From Chryseobacterium cucumeris (GTDB lineage: Bacteria > Bacteroidota > Bacteroidia > Flavobacteriales > Weeksellaceae), in contig NZ_CP068760.1 of assembly GCF_016775705.1 (NCBI RefSeq), forward strand, positions 2,108,001 through 2,172,000: DNA of 64,000 nucleotides, read 5' to 3'. Shown here one piece after another: positions 25,732-34,856 of the stretch. The notes below the pieces were generated by a model. That model had not been told where the DNA came from and made no database searches. It saw only the letters and a program-made list of their open reading frames with translations. Position 1 is the first letter of the stretch. Every line of letters begins with the position of its first letter. The translations under genes were made by a program, and so were the position numbers.

Positions 25732-26160
25732 ATGGGTAATTTCCTAACAAATCAACAGATCGCTTCCCTTGTGGAAGCGATTCAGTCTGCGGAAGATCAT
25801 TCTACGGGAGAGATCAGAGTGCATATTGATTCCAATACGGAAAACCGCGATGCCAAGACTGCATTTGAAGTTTTCAAAAAACTGGCTATGGATAAAACAG
25901 CAGACAGAAATGCAGTACTCTTCCATGTCAATTTTGAACAGAAATATCTTACCATCATTGGAGATACCGGCATTCATGAAAAAGTAAAACAGTCTTACTG
26001 GGATCATCTTCACGATTATATCACCGCAGAATTTGCCAAAGGAAATTATTATCAGGCTCTGAAAAGTGCCATCCTGGAAACAGGACTTGAACTCAAAAAA
26101 CATTTTCCTGTAGAAGGAGAAAACCCAAACCAACTTCCAAATGAAATTACGTTCTCTTAA
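25732..26160 (+). CDS. TPM-domain protein, short soluble form
   Basis: 142 residues without signal or membrane segment. The TPM fold shows in ESTGEIRVHIDSN-like strands (DHSTGEIRVHIDSNTEN), AVLFHVNFEQKYLTIIGDTG and a final helix. In TPM families the domain was proposed as a phosphatase; activity has not been shown in general. Overlaps the next gene by 20 bases and lies 2 bases after lemA; one operon. Confidence 0.8.
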   Translation: MGNFLTNQQIASLVEAIQSAEDHSTGEIRVHIDSNTENRDAKTAFEVFKKLAMDKTADRNAVLFHVNFEQKYLTIIGDTGIHEKVKQSYWDHLHDYITAEFAKGNYYQALKSAILETGLELKKHFPVEGENPNQLPNEITFS

Positions 26161-26953
26161 AATAGTATTTTCATTTTTACTGCTCTGCTTTTACACTTTT
26201 GTATCAGCACAATATACCATTCCTGAAAAGCCAGCAGTGCTTTATCCTGTTTTTGATGAAGCCGGATTACTTTCCCAACAGGAAAAAGATGCACTTAATC
26301 ATAAACTGATCAAGTTTGCAGATTCTACCTCAACGGAAATTGAAGTTGTCATCATCCGTTCTACCAAAGGAGAAGATGTAAATTTTCTGGCCACCATGTT
26401 TGGTGAAAAATGGAAAATCGGAAAAAAAGGAGTAGACAACGGAGTGGTTTTCCTTATCGCAACAGAAGACAGAACGATGTCTATCCAACAGGGGCGTGCC
26501 GTAGAGCAATACCTTACCGCTTCAGTAGCTGGACAGATCTTAGATTACATCGTCACCCCAAATTTCAAAAAAGGACTTTGGTATGAAGGGATCAATGGTG
26601 GAACCTCAGCGATTATGGAGGCTGTTGAGGGAAAATTCAAACCTGTAGCTACAACGGCTCCTTCCGGTAATGGAAGTGCCTTTAAAGTTCTTATCATTGC
26701 TTTTATTATTTTCATCATCATTGCTATCCTTTTTGGAAACAGAGGTGGTGGACGTGGCGGAAATAATGACGACGATGATGATGTGATCATCACCAGAAGA
26801 GGACGCAGAAATTATCCTGGCGGTTTCTTCCCATTCCCTGGCAGCTTCGGAGGAGGTGGCTTTGGCGGTGGAAGTTCAGGTGGCGGAGGCGGATTCGGAG
26901 GCTTCGGCGGCGGTGGAAGTTTCGGAGGAGGCGGTGCATCCGGTGGATGGTAA
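26141..26953 (+). CDS. TPM-domain (YgcG-like) membrane protein with Gly-rich tail
   Basis: 270 residues: signal peptide (about 1-25), TPM domain (about 30-150, with STEIEVVIIRSTKGEDV and VFLIATEDRTMSIQQGR), one transmembrane segment near 185-200, then a basic/acidic strip (DDDDDVIITRRGRRNY) and a C-terminal tail of Gly/Ser/Phe repeats. The low-complexity glycine tail is typical of YgcG proteins. Third gene of the lemA operon, ended by a terminator at 26980. Confidence 0.85.
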   Translation: MKLRSLKIVFSFLLLCFYTFVSAQYTIPEKPAVLYPVFDEAGLLSQQEKDALNHKLIKFADSTSTEIEVVIIRSTKGEDVNFLATMFGEKWKIGKKGVDNGVVFLIATEDRTMSIQQGRAVEQYLTASVAGQILDYIVTPNFKKGLWYEGINGGTSAIMEAVEGKFKPVATTAPSGNGSAFKVLIIAFIIFIIIAILFGNRGGGRGGNNDDDDDVIITRRGRRNYPGGFFPFPGSFGGGGFGGGSSGGGGGFGGFGGGGSFGGGGASGGW

Positions 26954-26979
26954 TCAAGAAATATTCAAAAATGATATAG

Positions 26980-27008
26980 AATCAGATCATCACGATCTGA
27001 TTTTTTTT
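26980..27008 (+). terminator. Terminator of the lemA operon
   Basis: 9-bp stem AATCAGATC / GATCTGATT with a following run of T. Confidence 0.85.
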
Positions 27009-27147
27009 ATTTAAAAACCAAAATAATACTGATTTATTAACTTTTATTAATGTTAAATTGATATTTAGCTGTTAAAAAGTTAATAAAACATCATAAAAAC
27101 CACCTTTTATTCAATATTTTTTCACTATATTTACGGAAAACAGGATT

Positions 27148-27669
27148 ATGAAGAAGACGCTGGTAGTATTTGCACACCCTTATCTGGAGCACTCCAATTC
27201 GAATGTAGAGCTCATCAATTTCTACGTTCGCCACCAGCATTATACCCTGAGAGATCTTTACGAAGAATATCCTGACTTTCATATCGCAGCTTTCCGGGAA
27301 AGGAAACGCCTTAAAAACTATGAACGTTTTATCTTCCAGTTTCCCCTGATATGGTTCGGAATGCCTCCTCTTCTCAGATTATGGATTGATGAAGTTTTCG
27401 ACAGAGACTGGCTGAAAGAGGGCGAACATAATCCACTCGAAGGAAAAGAAGTCTATATTCTGGTAACCACCGGCGGAAAAGAAAGATCTTTCAGCAAAAC
27501 CGGAACTTATCAATATACCATAGATGAACTCATCAGCGGGCTTATTGTTTCATTAAAAGTTTTTAAAGCGGATATCAAACATATCAAAATTGTATACGAA
27601 GCCAATAAGCTCTCTAAAAAAGAAATTATTTTACACAAAAAAGAATTTACAGAACTACTCAATCAATAG
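27148..27669 (+). CDS. KefF-like NAD(P)H quinone reductase
   Basis: 173 residues with a flavodoxin-like fold: TLVVFAHPYLEHSNSN at the start, FQFPLIWFGMPPLLRLWIDEVFDRDW and TTGGKERSFSKTG. KefF is the cytoplasmic partner that activates the KefC antiporter and reduces quinones. It is three bases upstream of the antiporter gene, exactly the pairing known from Gram-negative bacteria. Confidence 0.85.
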   Translation: MKKTLVVFAHPYLEHSNSNVELINFYVRHQHYTLRDLYEEYPDFHIAAFRERKRLKNYERFIFQFPLIWFGMPPLLRLWIDEVFDRDWLKEGEHNPLEGKEVYILVTTGGKERSFSKTGTYQYTIDELISGLIVSLKVFKADIKHIKIVYEANKLSKKEIILHKKEFTELLNQ

Positions 27670-27672
27670 CAT

Positions 27673-29562
27673 ATGGAATCCAGCTTAGCGATGAACACAT
27701 TAATTTTCCTGGGTGTAGCCATTATCATGGTTCCATTGGCCAGGAAATTAGGGCTGAGTTCTGTCATCGGTTATATTTTAGGAGGAATTATCATAGGCCC
27801 TTATGTCCTTAAACTTACAGGAAACAATGTTAACGATATTATGCATGCCAGCGAGTTTGGCGTGATCATGCTTTTATTTTTGGTAGGTTTGGAACTGGAG
27901 CCACGGAAGTTCTGGGAAATGCGAAAGAAGATAATGGGATTGGGACTGTCACAGATGGCTCTTACCATTCTGCTGCTTTTCCTGGTATTCACAAGCGTAG
28001 GCTGGAGAGTAGACAAAGCCATTGCTATTGCCATGTGTTTTGCCCTATCTTCTACAGCTATTGTTCTGCAGACTTTACAAGAAAAAAACAACCTCAAGAC
28101 TACCGCTGGAGAAGCTTCATTTTCTACCCTGCTGTTTCAGGATATTTCGGTAATTCCTATTCTGGCCATATTGCCTATTCTGGCCAATTATAAAGCCAAG
28201 CATCATGACAATGAAATTCAGATTCTGATCCAGAAACTCCCGGAATGGCTTCAGGCCGGGACGGTTATTTTCGGAGTAGCATTGCTTATTTTATTGGGGC
28301 GATATGTATTTGTTCCTTTTCTGCGCTATGTTTCAAAATCGGGAATGTCAGAGCTATTGACTGCTTCTTCATTATTTCTGGTTATTGGGGTTTCGGAGCT
28401 GATGGTGGTGATCGGCCTTTCACCTGCTTTAGGTGCTTTCCTGGCAGGAGTAATGCTTGCCAACAGTGAATTCCGTCATGAGCTGGAAGCACAGATTGAT
28501 CCGTTCAAAGGCTTGCTTTTAGCTGTTTTCTTTGTGAGTGTAGGGTCTACCATTAATTTTAATATTATCCAGCAAGATCCCTTATTTATCTTCAGTACTG
28601 TTTTTGCCGTGCTGGCTGTAAAATTCGTGGTTTTATACACCATTGGAAAATTCTTCAGGATAGATACTCCCCAAAGTCTTTTTTATGCATTTGCCCTTTC
28701 TCAGGTAGGAGAATTTGCATTTGTACTGCTTAATTATGCATCGGATCTTTATCTTTTAGGGCCGGAGATGAATGCACAGATGATGGCTGTTACGGCAATT
28801 ACCATGTGTATCACTCCTATTCTTCTCATCATCAATGACAAATTTATTACTCCGACATTTATCAAAGAAATTCCTGAAGAGGAACATGACTATAATATTC
28901 TTGACAGCAATGTTACTCAAAAGAAAATCATCATTGTAGGTTTCGGGCATTTTGGAAGTACCGTAGGACGTCTTTTAAAAGCCAATAAAATATCAGCTAC
29001 CGTTTTGGACCGGGATTCTGACCGTGTGAAGCTTCTCAGAAGCTATGGTTTTAAAGTCTATTACGGTGACGCAACGAGAATTCCTATTTTAAGAGCGGCA
29101 GGAATTGAAGATGCTGAAATTCTCGTTTTATGTCTGGATGATCCGGATGATAATAAGTTTATTGCAGAACTTGTCCGTGAACATTATCCCAATGTGAAAA
29201 TTTTTGTAAGGGCAAAAAACAGGATTGATGCTTATGATTATCTGAACAGCGGAGTCAATCACATTTACCGTGAAACATTAGGAACGGCTGTGGATATGGC
29301 TGTGGATGTACTTCATGAAACGGGAATGAGAAAATACGCAGCAAGACGTCTCGGACAAAGATTTATGGCTATTGATAAAGCGTCAATCCGGAAGCTGGCA
29401 AAAATGAAGGAAAATGATGAAGACATTACCCTGTTTACCACAAAAGAAATCCTCCAGCGAGAGGAGGAATTATTAGCTTATGATAATCTTAATTTTGAAA
29501 ATAAAAACTGGGAAGGTTCCTCATCCGCAGATGAAGAAGATGAGGAAGAAACCCAGGATTAA
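27673..29562 (+). CDS. CPA2-family K+/H+ antiporter, KefB/KefC type
   Basis: 629 residues. About 12 membrane helices up to residue ~385 (with GYILGGIIIGPYVL and GLSPALGAFLAGVMLANS, conserved in CPA2), then an RCK/TrkA-N domain starting near 420 with the nucleotide loop GFGHFGSTVGRLLKANK. In this family glutathione adducts open the channel and cause K+ efflux, protecting against electrophiles. Forms an operon with the KefF-like gene. The C-terminus is very acidic. Ends 1 base from a convergent gene's stop. Confidence 0.9.
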   Translation: MESSLAMNTLIFLGVAIIMVPLARKLGLSSVIGYILGGIIIGPYVLKLTGNNVNDIMHASEFGVIMLLFLVGLELEPRKFWEMRKKIMGLGLSQMALTILLLFLVFTSVGWRVDKAIAIAMCFALSSTAIVLQTLQEKNNLKTTAGEASFSTLLFQDISVIPILAILPILANYKAKHHDNEIQILIQKLPEWLQAGTVIFGVALLILLGRYVFVPFLRYVSKSGMSELLTASSLFLVIGVSELMVVIGLSPALGAFLAGVMLANSEFRHELEAQIDPFKGLLLAVFFVSVGSTINFNIIQQDPLFIFSTVFAVLAVKFVVLYTIGKFFRIDTPQSLFYAFALSQVGEFAFVLLNYASDLYLLGPEMNAQMMAVTAITMCITPILLIINDKFITPTFIKEIPEEEHDYNILDSNVTQKKIIIVGFGHFGSTVGRLLKANKISATVLDRDSDRVKLLRSYGFKVYYGDATRIPILRAAGIEDAEILVLCLDDPDDNKFIAELVREHYPNVKIFVRAKNRIDAYDYLNSGVNHIYRETLGTAVDMAVDVLHETGMRKYAARRLGQRFMAIDKASIRKLAKMKENDEDITLFTTKEILQREEELLAYDNLNFENKNWEGSSSADEEDEEETQD

Positions 29563-29563
29563 T

Positions 29564-30391
29564 TTATTGGATGTTTACGCTTCCACCGCTGCTTTCGTCT
29601 TTTATCACGCTCTTAAGCTCTCCTTTTTTCGAGATATCCACACTTCCACCAGATGATGCCCCGGCATTTACACTGGAAACAGCACTTATATGTATACTTG
29701 CTCCACTGGAAGCATCTGCCTCTACATCATCAGCGATAACTCCTTTAGCAGAAACGCTGCTCCCTGAAGAAGCACTCACGTCTACTTTTTTTGCTTTACC
29801 GGAGAGATCAAGAGTTGATCCTGATGAAGATTCAATATCAAGGTTTACGGCCCATATTTTACCATCGAAACTACTGCTGCTGCTTACATTGATATCCATA
29901 TCATTCGCTTCAAGGTCTCCGGAAATACTTCCTGCACTTGATGCTTCGATATCTGTTTTTTCCTGGGTAAATTTATCTTTTACAATAATTCTTGCTGCTG
30001 AATCGGCAAGGAGTTTTTTAAAGTCTTTTGCATAAATCTTCGCTGTCACTTTACTGATATTCATCACTCTGATCCCCGGCTTATAATGAATGTGCAGTTT
30101 CCCGCCATCATTTTCTACCAGAATTTCATCAATGATACTTTGAGGGGCTGAGATTTCAACCTTCTCAGTTTCAGATTTTATAATTTCTGCTTCAATGGCC
30201 TGTGAAACCTGAATTTCATCAAAATCACCATTAAATTCCTTATGCTGTATCGGGCCGCTTTCTTTGCTCACTACTTTCTCTACCCAATTACTTTTGTCTC
30301 CTTCACGGTCTCTGTTTCTGTTCTCATGTTTATCATTACATGAGGCTAAAGCCACTAAGGCTGAAAAAATAAATAAAGTACTTGTTTTCAT
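29564..30391 (-). CDS. Lipoprotein with GIN domain (DUF2807)
   Basis: 275 residues: lipoprotein signal (ALVALASC, Cys19), a charged linker, and then the beta-helix type repeats of the GIN/DUF2807 domain (FDEIQVSQAIEAEIIKSE, ISGDLEANDMDINVSSSSS, VDVSASSGSSVSAKG), with many SSG-type turns. Such proteins are called putative adhesin heads; the ligand is unknown. Its stop is separated from the antiporter's stop by one base; no terminator fits between them. Confidence 0.85.
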   Translation of the reverse strand: MKTSTLFIFSALVALASCNDKHENRNRDREGDKSNWVEKVVSKESGPIQHKEFNGDFDEIQVSQAIEAEIIKSETEKVEISAPQSIIDEILVENDGGKLHIHYKPGIRVMNISKVTAKIYAKDFKKLLADSAARIIVKDKFTQEKTDIEASSAGSISGDLEANDMDINVSSSSSFDGKIWAVNLDIESSSGSTLDLSGKAKKVDVSASSGSSVSAKGVIADDVEADASSGASIHISAVSSVNAGASSGGSVDISKKGELKSVIKDESSGGSVNIQ

Positions 30392-30576
30392 GCTTATTCC
30401 TTTTGTTAATTTTTTTATTGATTTCTTTATTTAAATAACAACTAATTTATAAAAAATATTACATTACATTTGAAAATACTGTAAATACCACAAAGGGCTT
30501 AAAGAAATACATCCGCCGAAATATGTTCTATGATACAAGTTTTTAATATCTTTATGCTTTAATAACAACTATATTT

Positions 30577-32718
30577 ATGAAGAATATTTCATCGGTATTA
30601 TTAATTTCTGCCTTGGCGTTCAATCAATCTTGTACTACAATGAAACAGACCGATATTCAGCAGGAGCTACCTGCACCTGACCCCTCTTTAGCTTCCAATC
30701 CTTTTATGAAGAAGAGTAAGCTTCAATACGAAGCTCCGGAGTTTGACAAAATCAAAAACGAACACTTCAAACCAGCTTTCAATTATGGTTTAAAGCAACA
30801 TGAAGCTGAAATTATAAAAATTGCCAACAATCCGGCTGCCCCTACTTTTGAAAATACCATCGTTGCATTGGAAAAAAGTGGTGAAGTACTGAGAAGAGCA
30901 CAAATTGTGTTTTCAAATCTTACCAGCGCGAACACAAACCCTACTTTACAGGCTCTGGATGAAGAATATGCCCCTGTTTTTGCTGCCCATTCTGATAAAC
31001 TGTACCTGAATGAAAATCTTTTCAAAAGAATACAATCCATCAAAGAAGATGGTCTGGATTCTGAAAGCAAAAGACTTTTACAATATTATAAGCAGAATTT
31101 TGAAATCGCGGGAGCAAATCTTTCCGCAGCGGATAAAGAAAAATTAAAGCAACTCAATCAGGAACTGGCTTCTCTTTCTACTCAATATGCCAACAAATTA
31201 CTGGAAGCAAGAAAGCAGGGAGGCGTATTTTTCTCTGATGCGAAAGAACTGGAAGGACTTTCTGCTGATGAAATTGCAGCTGCTGCAGCTGATGCCAAAA
31301 CGGCAGGACAACCCGGAAAATATCTTCTGGCTTTACAGAATACAACACAGCAGCCTCTTTTACAAAATTTAAAAAACAGAGCAACCAGAGAAAAGCTATT
31401 TAAAGCTTCATGGACAAGAGCTGAGAAAGGAGATGCTAATGATACGAGATCAACCATCGAGCAGCTTGCTAAACTAAGATTGAAGAAAGCACAGATTTTA
31501 GGCAAGAAAAACTTTGCTGAATGGAAACTTCAGGATCAGATGGCAAAAACCCCTGAAGCAGCTACTAAACTGATGAACCAGATTGCTACTCCTGCAGTAG
31601 AAACGGCAAGACGTGAAGCAAAAGATATTCAGGATCTTATTGATCAGCAGAAAGGAGGCTTCAAAGTAGAACCGTGGGACTGGAATTTCTATGCTGAACA
31701 GGTAAGAAAAGCTAAGTTTGACCTTGATGAAAGTGAAATTAAACCTTATTTTGAAATTACAACCGTTCTTGAAAAAGGAGTTTTCTTTGCTGCTGAAAAA
31801 TTCTACGGACTGACTTTCAAAAAGAGAACAGACCTTCCGGTTTATCATCCGGACGTAGTAACGTATGAAGTTTTCGATCATGATGGAAAATCTATTGCCA
31901 TTTACTATCTGGATTTCTATACTAGGGATTCTAAAAACGGTGGTGCATGGATGAGTAATTTTGTAGAACAGTCTTATTTATTAGGAACAAAACCTGTAAT
32001 CGTGAACTGTTACAATTACCAGAAACCCGCTCCGGGGAAACCTTCATTAATCAGTTATGATGATGTTTCAACTATCTTCCATGAATTTGGTCACTCTATT
32101 CACGGAATGTTTGCCAGCCAGAAATATCCTTCACTTTCAGGAACAAATGTACCGAGAGACTTCGTGGAATTCCCATCCCAGATTAATGAGCACTGGGCTT
32201 TAGATCCGGTTGTTCTGAAGAATTATGCTGTACATTATGAAACAAAACAGCCTATTCCGCAGGCTTTGGTAGATAAAATCAAAAAGGCCGCTACATTCAA
32301 TCAGGGTTATATGACTACAGAATTGGTTTCGGCCGCTGAACTTGATATGGATTGGCATACGGTAAGCAATGAAAATCAGTTCATTCCTGTTTTAGACTTT
32401 GAAAAGCAGTCTTTAGCCAGCCATGGATTTAATCTGGCTACAGTTCCGCCAAGGTATCACACGCCTTATTTCGCCCACATCTGGGGAGGTGGATATTCTG
32501 CAGGATACTATGCTTATTTATGGTCTGAAACATTGGATAACGATGCATGGGAATGGATCAGTAAAAATGGCGGATTGACCAGAGAAAATGGTGACCGTTT
32601 CAGAAAATATATTCTTTCAGTTGGAAATTCTGTAGATCTGAACCAGGCATTCAGAGACTTCACAGGACACGATCCGGATATCAAACCTTTATTGAGAAAC
32701 AGAGGGTTTATTAAATAA
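30577..32718 (+). CDS. M3 family metallopeptidase (Dcp-like), lipoprotein
   Basis: 713 residues, lipobox NQSC (Cys19). The zinc motif HEFGHSIHG starts at residue 502 and the third ligand Glu follows in VEFPSQINEHW about 28 residues later. The family (peptidyl-dipeptidase Dcp, oligopeptidase A) takes peptides apart; in Bacteroidota exported forms feed on peptides. The full expected length is present, and a strong terminator follows. Confidence 0.92.
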   Translation: MKNISSVLLISALAFNQSCTTMKQTDIQQELPAPDPSLASNPFMKKSKLQYEAPEFDKIKNEHFKPAFNYGLKQHEAEIIKIANNPAAPTFENTIVALEKSGEVLRRAQIVFSNLTSANTNPTLQALDEEYAPVFAAHSDKLYLNENLFKRIQSIKEDGLDSESKRLLQYYKQNFEIAGANLSAADKEKLKQLNQELASLSTQYANKLLEARKQGGVFFSDAKELEGLSADEIAAAAADAKTAGQPGKYLLALQNTTQQPLLQNLKNRATREKLFKASWTRAEKGDANDTRSTIEQLAKLRLKKAQILGKKNFAEWKLQDQMAKTPEAATKLMNQIATPAVETARREAKDIQDLIDQQKGGFKVEPWDWNFYAEQVRKAKFDLDESEIKPYFEITTVLEKGVFFAAEKFYGLTFKKRTDLPVYHPDVVTYEVFDHDGKSIAIYYLDFYTRDSKNGGAWMSNFVEQSYLLGTKPVIVNCYNYQKPAPGKPSLISYDDVSTIFHEFGHSIHGMFASQKYPSLSGTNVPRDFVEFPSQINEHWALDPVVLKNYAVHYETKQPIPQALVDKIKKAATFNQGYMTTELVSAAELDMDWHTVSNENQFIPVLDFEKQSLASHGFNLATVPPRYHTPYFAHIWGGGYSAGYYAYLWSETLDNDAWEWISKNGGLTRENGDRFRKYILSVGNSVDLNQAFRDFTGHDPDIKPLLRNRGFIK

Positions 32719-32725
32719 ATCAAGG

Positions 32726-32757
32726 GAAGCATTCTTTAATCAGAGTGCTTCTTTTTT
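32726..32757 (+). terminator. Terminator of the M3 peptidase gene
   Basis: 10-bp stem GAAGCATTCT / AGAGTGCTTC (one G-T pair) followed by six T. Confidence 0.85.
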
Positions 32758-32790
32758 ATACCTATCTGTGATAAATAAAATTTTCTATGT

Positions 32791-32848
32791 TTCGGCTAAA
32801 GCCGGTGGATTTTTGTTTATTTATTTTGAACGGGCTAAAGCCCGTTTC
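32791..32848. repeat. Pair of GGCTAAAGCC palindromes
   Basis: CGGCTAAAGCCG (32793-32804) and AACGGGCTAAAGCCCGTT (32829-32846), two short hairpins with the same core. TTTCGGCTAAAGCC also occurs at 10020, so this is a dispersed short palindrome. Confidence 0.7.
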
Positions 32849-32937
32849 TATTGAATATAGAACAATTCAACATATTAATTCCATTATAAAATTCAAATAG
32901 GCAGAACTCCTTTCTAATGAGATTCATTATTTTTGCA

Positions 32938-32945
32938 GTTCAAAA
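32938..32945 (+). promoter_or_regulatory. -7 promoter box of the ychJ gene
   Basis: Exact TATTTTTG, 16 bases before the ATG at 32962; the upstream region has no clean TTG at 19-21 bases. Confidence 0.5.
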
Positions 32946-32961
32946 TTTAAAATACAATATA

Positions 32962-33351
32962 ATGGACTGTCCGTGCTGTTCAGGAAAATCATATGAAGAA
33001 TGCTGCAAACCTTATCACACAGGAGAAAAACATGCTCCTACCGCTGAAGCTCTGATGCGTTCAAGATTCTCCGCTTTTGCCATTCCGAATGGTGAATACC
33101 TGATGGAGACTACCCTACCGGGAAAAAGAAAATACCACAATAAAAAAGATCTGCAGGAATGGGGAGAGATCAACCAATGGACGAAACTGGAAATCATCAG
33201 AACTTCGGCTTTAAACCATGTAGAATTTAAGGCTTATTATACCGATCAGGACGGACATCCGCAAGTTCATCATGAGTTTTCTGTTTTTCAGAAGATGCAC
33301 GAACGCTGGTATTATGTTTCCGGGGAGTTTTTGGATGAGGAAACGGATTGA
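32962..33351 (+). CDS. YchJ family zinc-motif protein
   Basis: 129 residues from ATG 32962; the frame extends to 32917 but that would run across the promoter box. It begins CPCCSGKSYEECCKPYH, a SEC-C-like zinc-binding motif, then 'AEALMRSRFSAFA', conserved in YchJ (UPF0225). Function not known; SEC-C motifs help SecA bind SecB and ribosomes. Only the N-terminal SEC-C motif is visible, without the second one present in some members. Confidence 0.88.
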   Translation: MDCPCCSGKSYEECCKPYHTGEKHAPTAEALMRSRFSAFAIPNGEYLMETTLPGKRKYHNKKDLQEWGEINQWTKLEIIRTSALNHVEFKAYYTDQDGHPQVHHEFSVFQKMHERWYYVSGEFLDEETD

Positions 33352-33383
33352 GAAAATAAATTTAGTGATGCTTTGCGTATAGA

Positions 33384-33435
33384 ACCACCCCGTCAAAAAT
33401 TCTTTGAATTTTTGCCACCCCTCCACCGGAGGGGA
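33384..33435. repeat. 52-bp double-hairpin element, copy B
   Basis: Reverse complement of copy A at 9967-10018 except for the 3-base loop and one other base (48 of 52 positions match). It lies between ychJ and the FKBP gene. Confidence 0.85.
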
Positions 33436-33466
33436 ATGCCAAGCAACCAATACCTATTTATCAATA

Positions 33467-33500
33467 AAAATGAGCCACAGGATTATCTGTGGCTCATTTT
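33467..33500. terminator. Terminator after ychJ
   Basis: 14-bp stem AAAATGAGCCACAG / CTGTGGCTCATTTT with a 6-base loop; usable from both sides. Confidence 0.85.
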
Positions 33501-33512
33501 CTTATCTGAAAC

Positions 33513-33533
33513 ATGTCCGAAAAAATCGGGCAT
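33513..33533 (-). terminator. Terminator of the FKBP gene
   Basis: 8-bp stem ATGTCCGA / TCGGGCAT (one G-T pair) 9 bases past the stop on the minus strand; the T-run is inside the loop region, so it is weaker than its neighbour. Confidence 0.5.
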
Positions 33534-33541
33534 TTATATTT

Positions 33542-34042
33542 TTAGTGACCTTCAGTACCGTCAATTCCGTGAGCATGACCATGCGCCAGCTCTTCTTCAG
33601 TTGCCGGACGAGTGCTTAAAACTTCCACGTCGAAATCTAATACTTTCCCAGCCATCGGGTGGTTAAGATCTGCTACTACAACTTCCGGAGTAATTTCTAC
33701 TACAAAAGCCTGGAAATTATTCCCCTGATTGTCTGATAAAGGAAGAATAGCTCCTACAGGCGGAAGTCCTGATTCTTTAAACATTTCCACTGGTAACTGT
33801 GCAATGGCATCCGGCTGTCTTTCACCGTAAGCTTCTTCAGGCTGAATTACAAAAGCCGCTTTGTCGCCAGCTTTTAAACCTAAGATATTCTGTTCAAATT
33901 TTGGAATCATCATTCCCACACCATACAAAAATGTAAGTGGATTTTCTGTTGTTGTTTCTTCTACAAGAATCTTACTTCCATCTGGTTCGATCGTATGAAG
34001 TATATACTTTACAGCTACAACGTGATTGTTTTCGATTGTCAT
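33542..34042 (-). CDS. SlyD-like FKBP-type peptidyl-prolyl isomerase
   Basis: 166 residues. The front is MTIENNHVVAVKYILHTIEPDG, a SlyD-type start, and KAGDKAAFVIQPEEAYGERQP is the IF-domain entry. The tail HGHAHGIDGTEGH is His-rich and likely binds metal. It catalyses proline isomerisation and acts as a chaperone in the cytoplasm. Single gene with a terminator. Confidence 0.92.
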   Translation of the reverse strand: MTIENNHVVAVKYILHTIEPDGSKILVEETTTENPLTFLYGVGMMIPKFEQNILGLKAGDKAAFVIQPEEAYGERQPDAIAQLPVEMFKESGLPPVGAILPLSDNQGNNFQAFVVEITPEVVVADLNHPMAGKVLDFDVEVLSTRPATEEELAHGHAHGIDGTEGH

Positions 34043-34188
34043 ATTTTTTCTTTTTTTCGTGATTTTCTTTCACGATTAATCATACAAATATACTCTTTTT
34101 GAAATGATTCAGTGAGCCTGGTGGCTGGAGGTTGGAAGAAGGAAGCTATGAAAGGCATAAAGAAATGGAGATTTTCTTTTTACAGCCT

Positions 34189-34437
34189 TTATTTTTTTCT
34201 ACTTTCGTCTCTCTTTTTTTGTCTTAGCATAAAGAGATACAAGCTCTCGACTTTTGTTCTAGCCCACGGTGTTTTCCGCAGAAATTTAAGGGAAGAACTT
34301 ATGCTTGGGTTATCTGTAAAACATTTAATATTGATCTGCTCGCCCAACCTTTCAAAACCTTTATAATATTCTACCAGTTCTTCCAGGATAGCATCAAGTC
34401 TTTTTCCGTGTAGAGGATCTTTGAACTGCTGTTCCAT
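34189..34437 (-). CDS. VF530/DUF2132 family protein
   Basis: 82 residues: MEQQFKDPLHGKRLDAILEE and LVEYYKGFERLGEQI with KFLRKTPWARTKVESLYL are those of VF530, a small helical protein known from Vibrio that has been proposed to bind DNA. Cytoplasmic, basic at both ends. The stretch to the FKBP gene contains GGAGGTTGGAAGAAGGAAGC-type repetitive DNA at 34127-34148. Confidence 0.8.
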   Translation of the reverse strand: MEQQFKDPLHGKRLDAILEELVEYYKGFERLGEQINIKCFTDNPSISSSLKFLRKTPWARTKVESLYLFMLRQKKRDESRKK

Positions 34438-34558
34438 CTTTTTTTTACAAAATTAATTGATTATAAGTTTATATGGAAATCTACACCTCTTCTTCCTTTT
34501 TTGTTTCTTATTTTTGAAGAAGCTATTCCTTACCCATAAAAATTATCCGTTACAAAAC

Positions 34559-34711
34559 ATGAGCAAAAACAACGAAGCGAACAGGAAGAAAAATAAAAAG
34601 AAAATTGATCAGAAAAAACGTAAAATACAAAATGCAGAAGCTGAAAGAAAAGCAAGGTTAAAACAAATCCGGGAAGATTTCAAAGCAAGAGAAGCTGACA
34701 ATAAGCTATAA
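34559..34711 (+). CDS. Small lysine-rich protein
   Basis: 50 residues from ATG 34559 (the frame goes back to 34457 but that part is hydrophobic and non-homologous in appearance). Nearly all charged: MSKNNEANRKKNKKKIDQKK, then one likely amphipathic helix with KARLKQIREDF. Its character, small and very basic, recalls nucleic-acid or ribosome-associated proteins. It is followed by a weak stem-loop at 34728-34741. The gene call depends on composition, so it is moderate. Confidence 0.5.
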   Translation: MSKNNEANRKKNKKKIDQKKRKIQNAEAERKARLKQIREDFKAREADNKL

Positions 34712-34856
34712 TTGTCTTGATCCGAAGTAAGGGAAACCTTAATTTTTAAAATGAAGTATTCTCTATCTTTACATTGTAATAACATCAAAATAATTCTCTG
34801 CGAAACAACTTGAAAATTACGCTGCATATATTCTTTTTAATTCTCAAATTTACATT

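Noticed and set aside
34457..34558. N-terminal extension of the small basic protein
   Set aside because: The 34 extra residues are hydrophobic and very different in composition; the ATG at 34559 gives a uniform protein.
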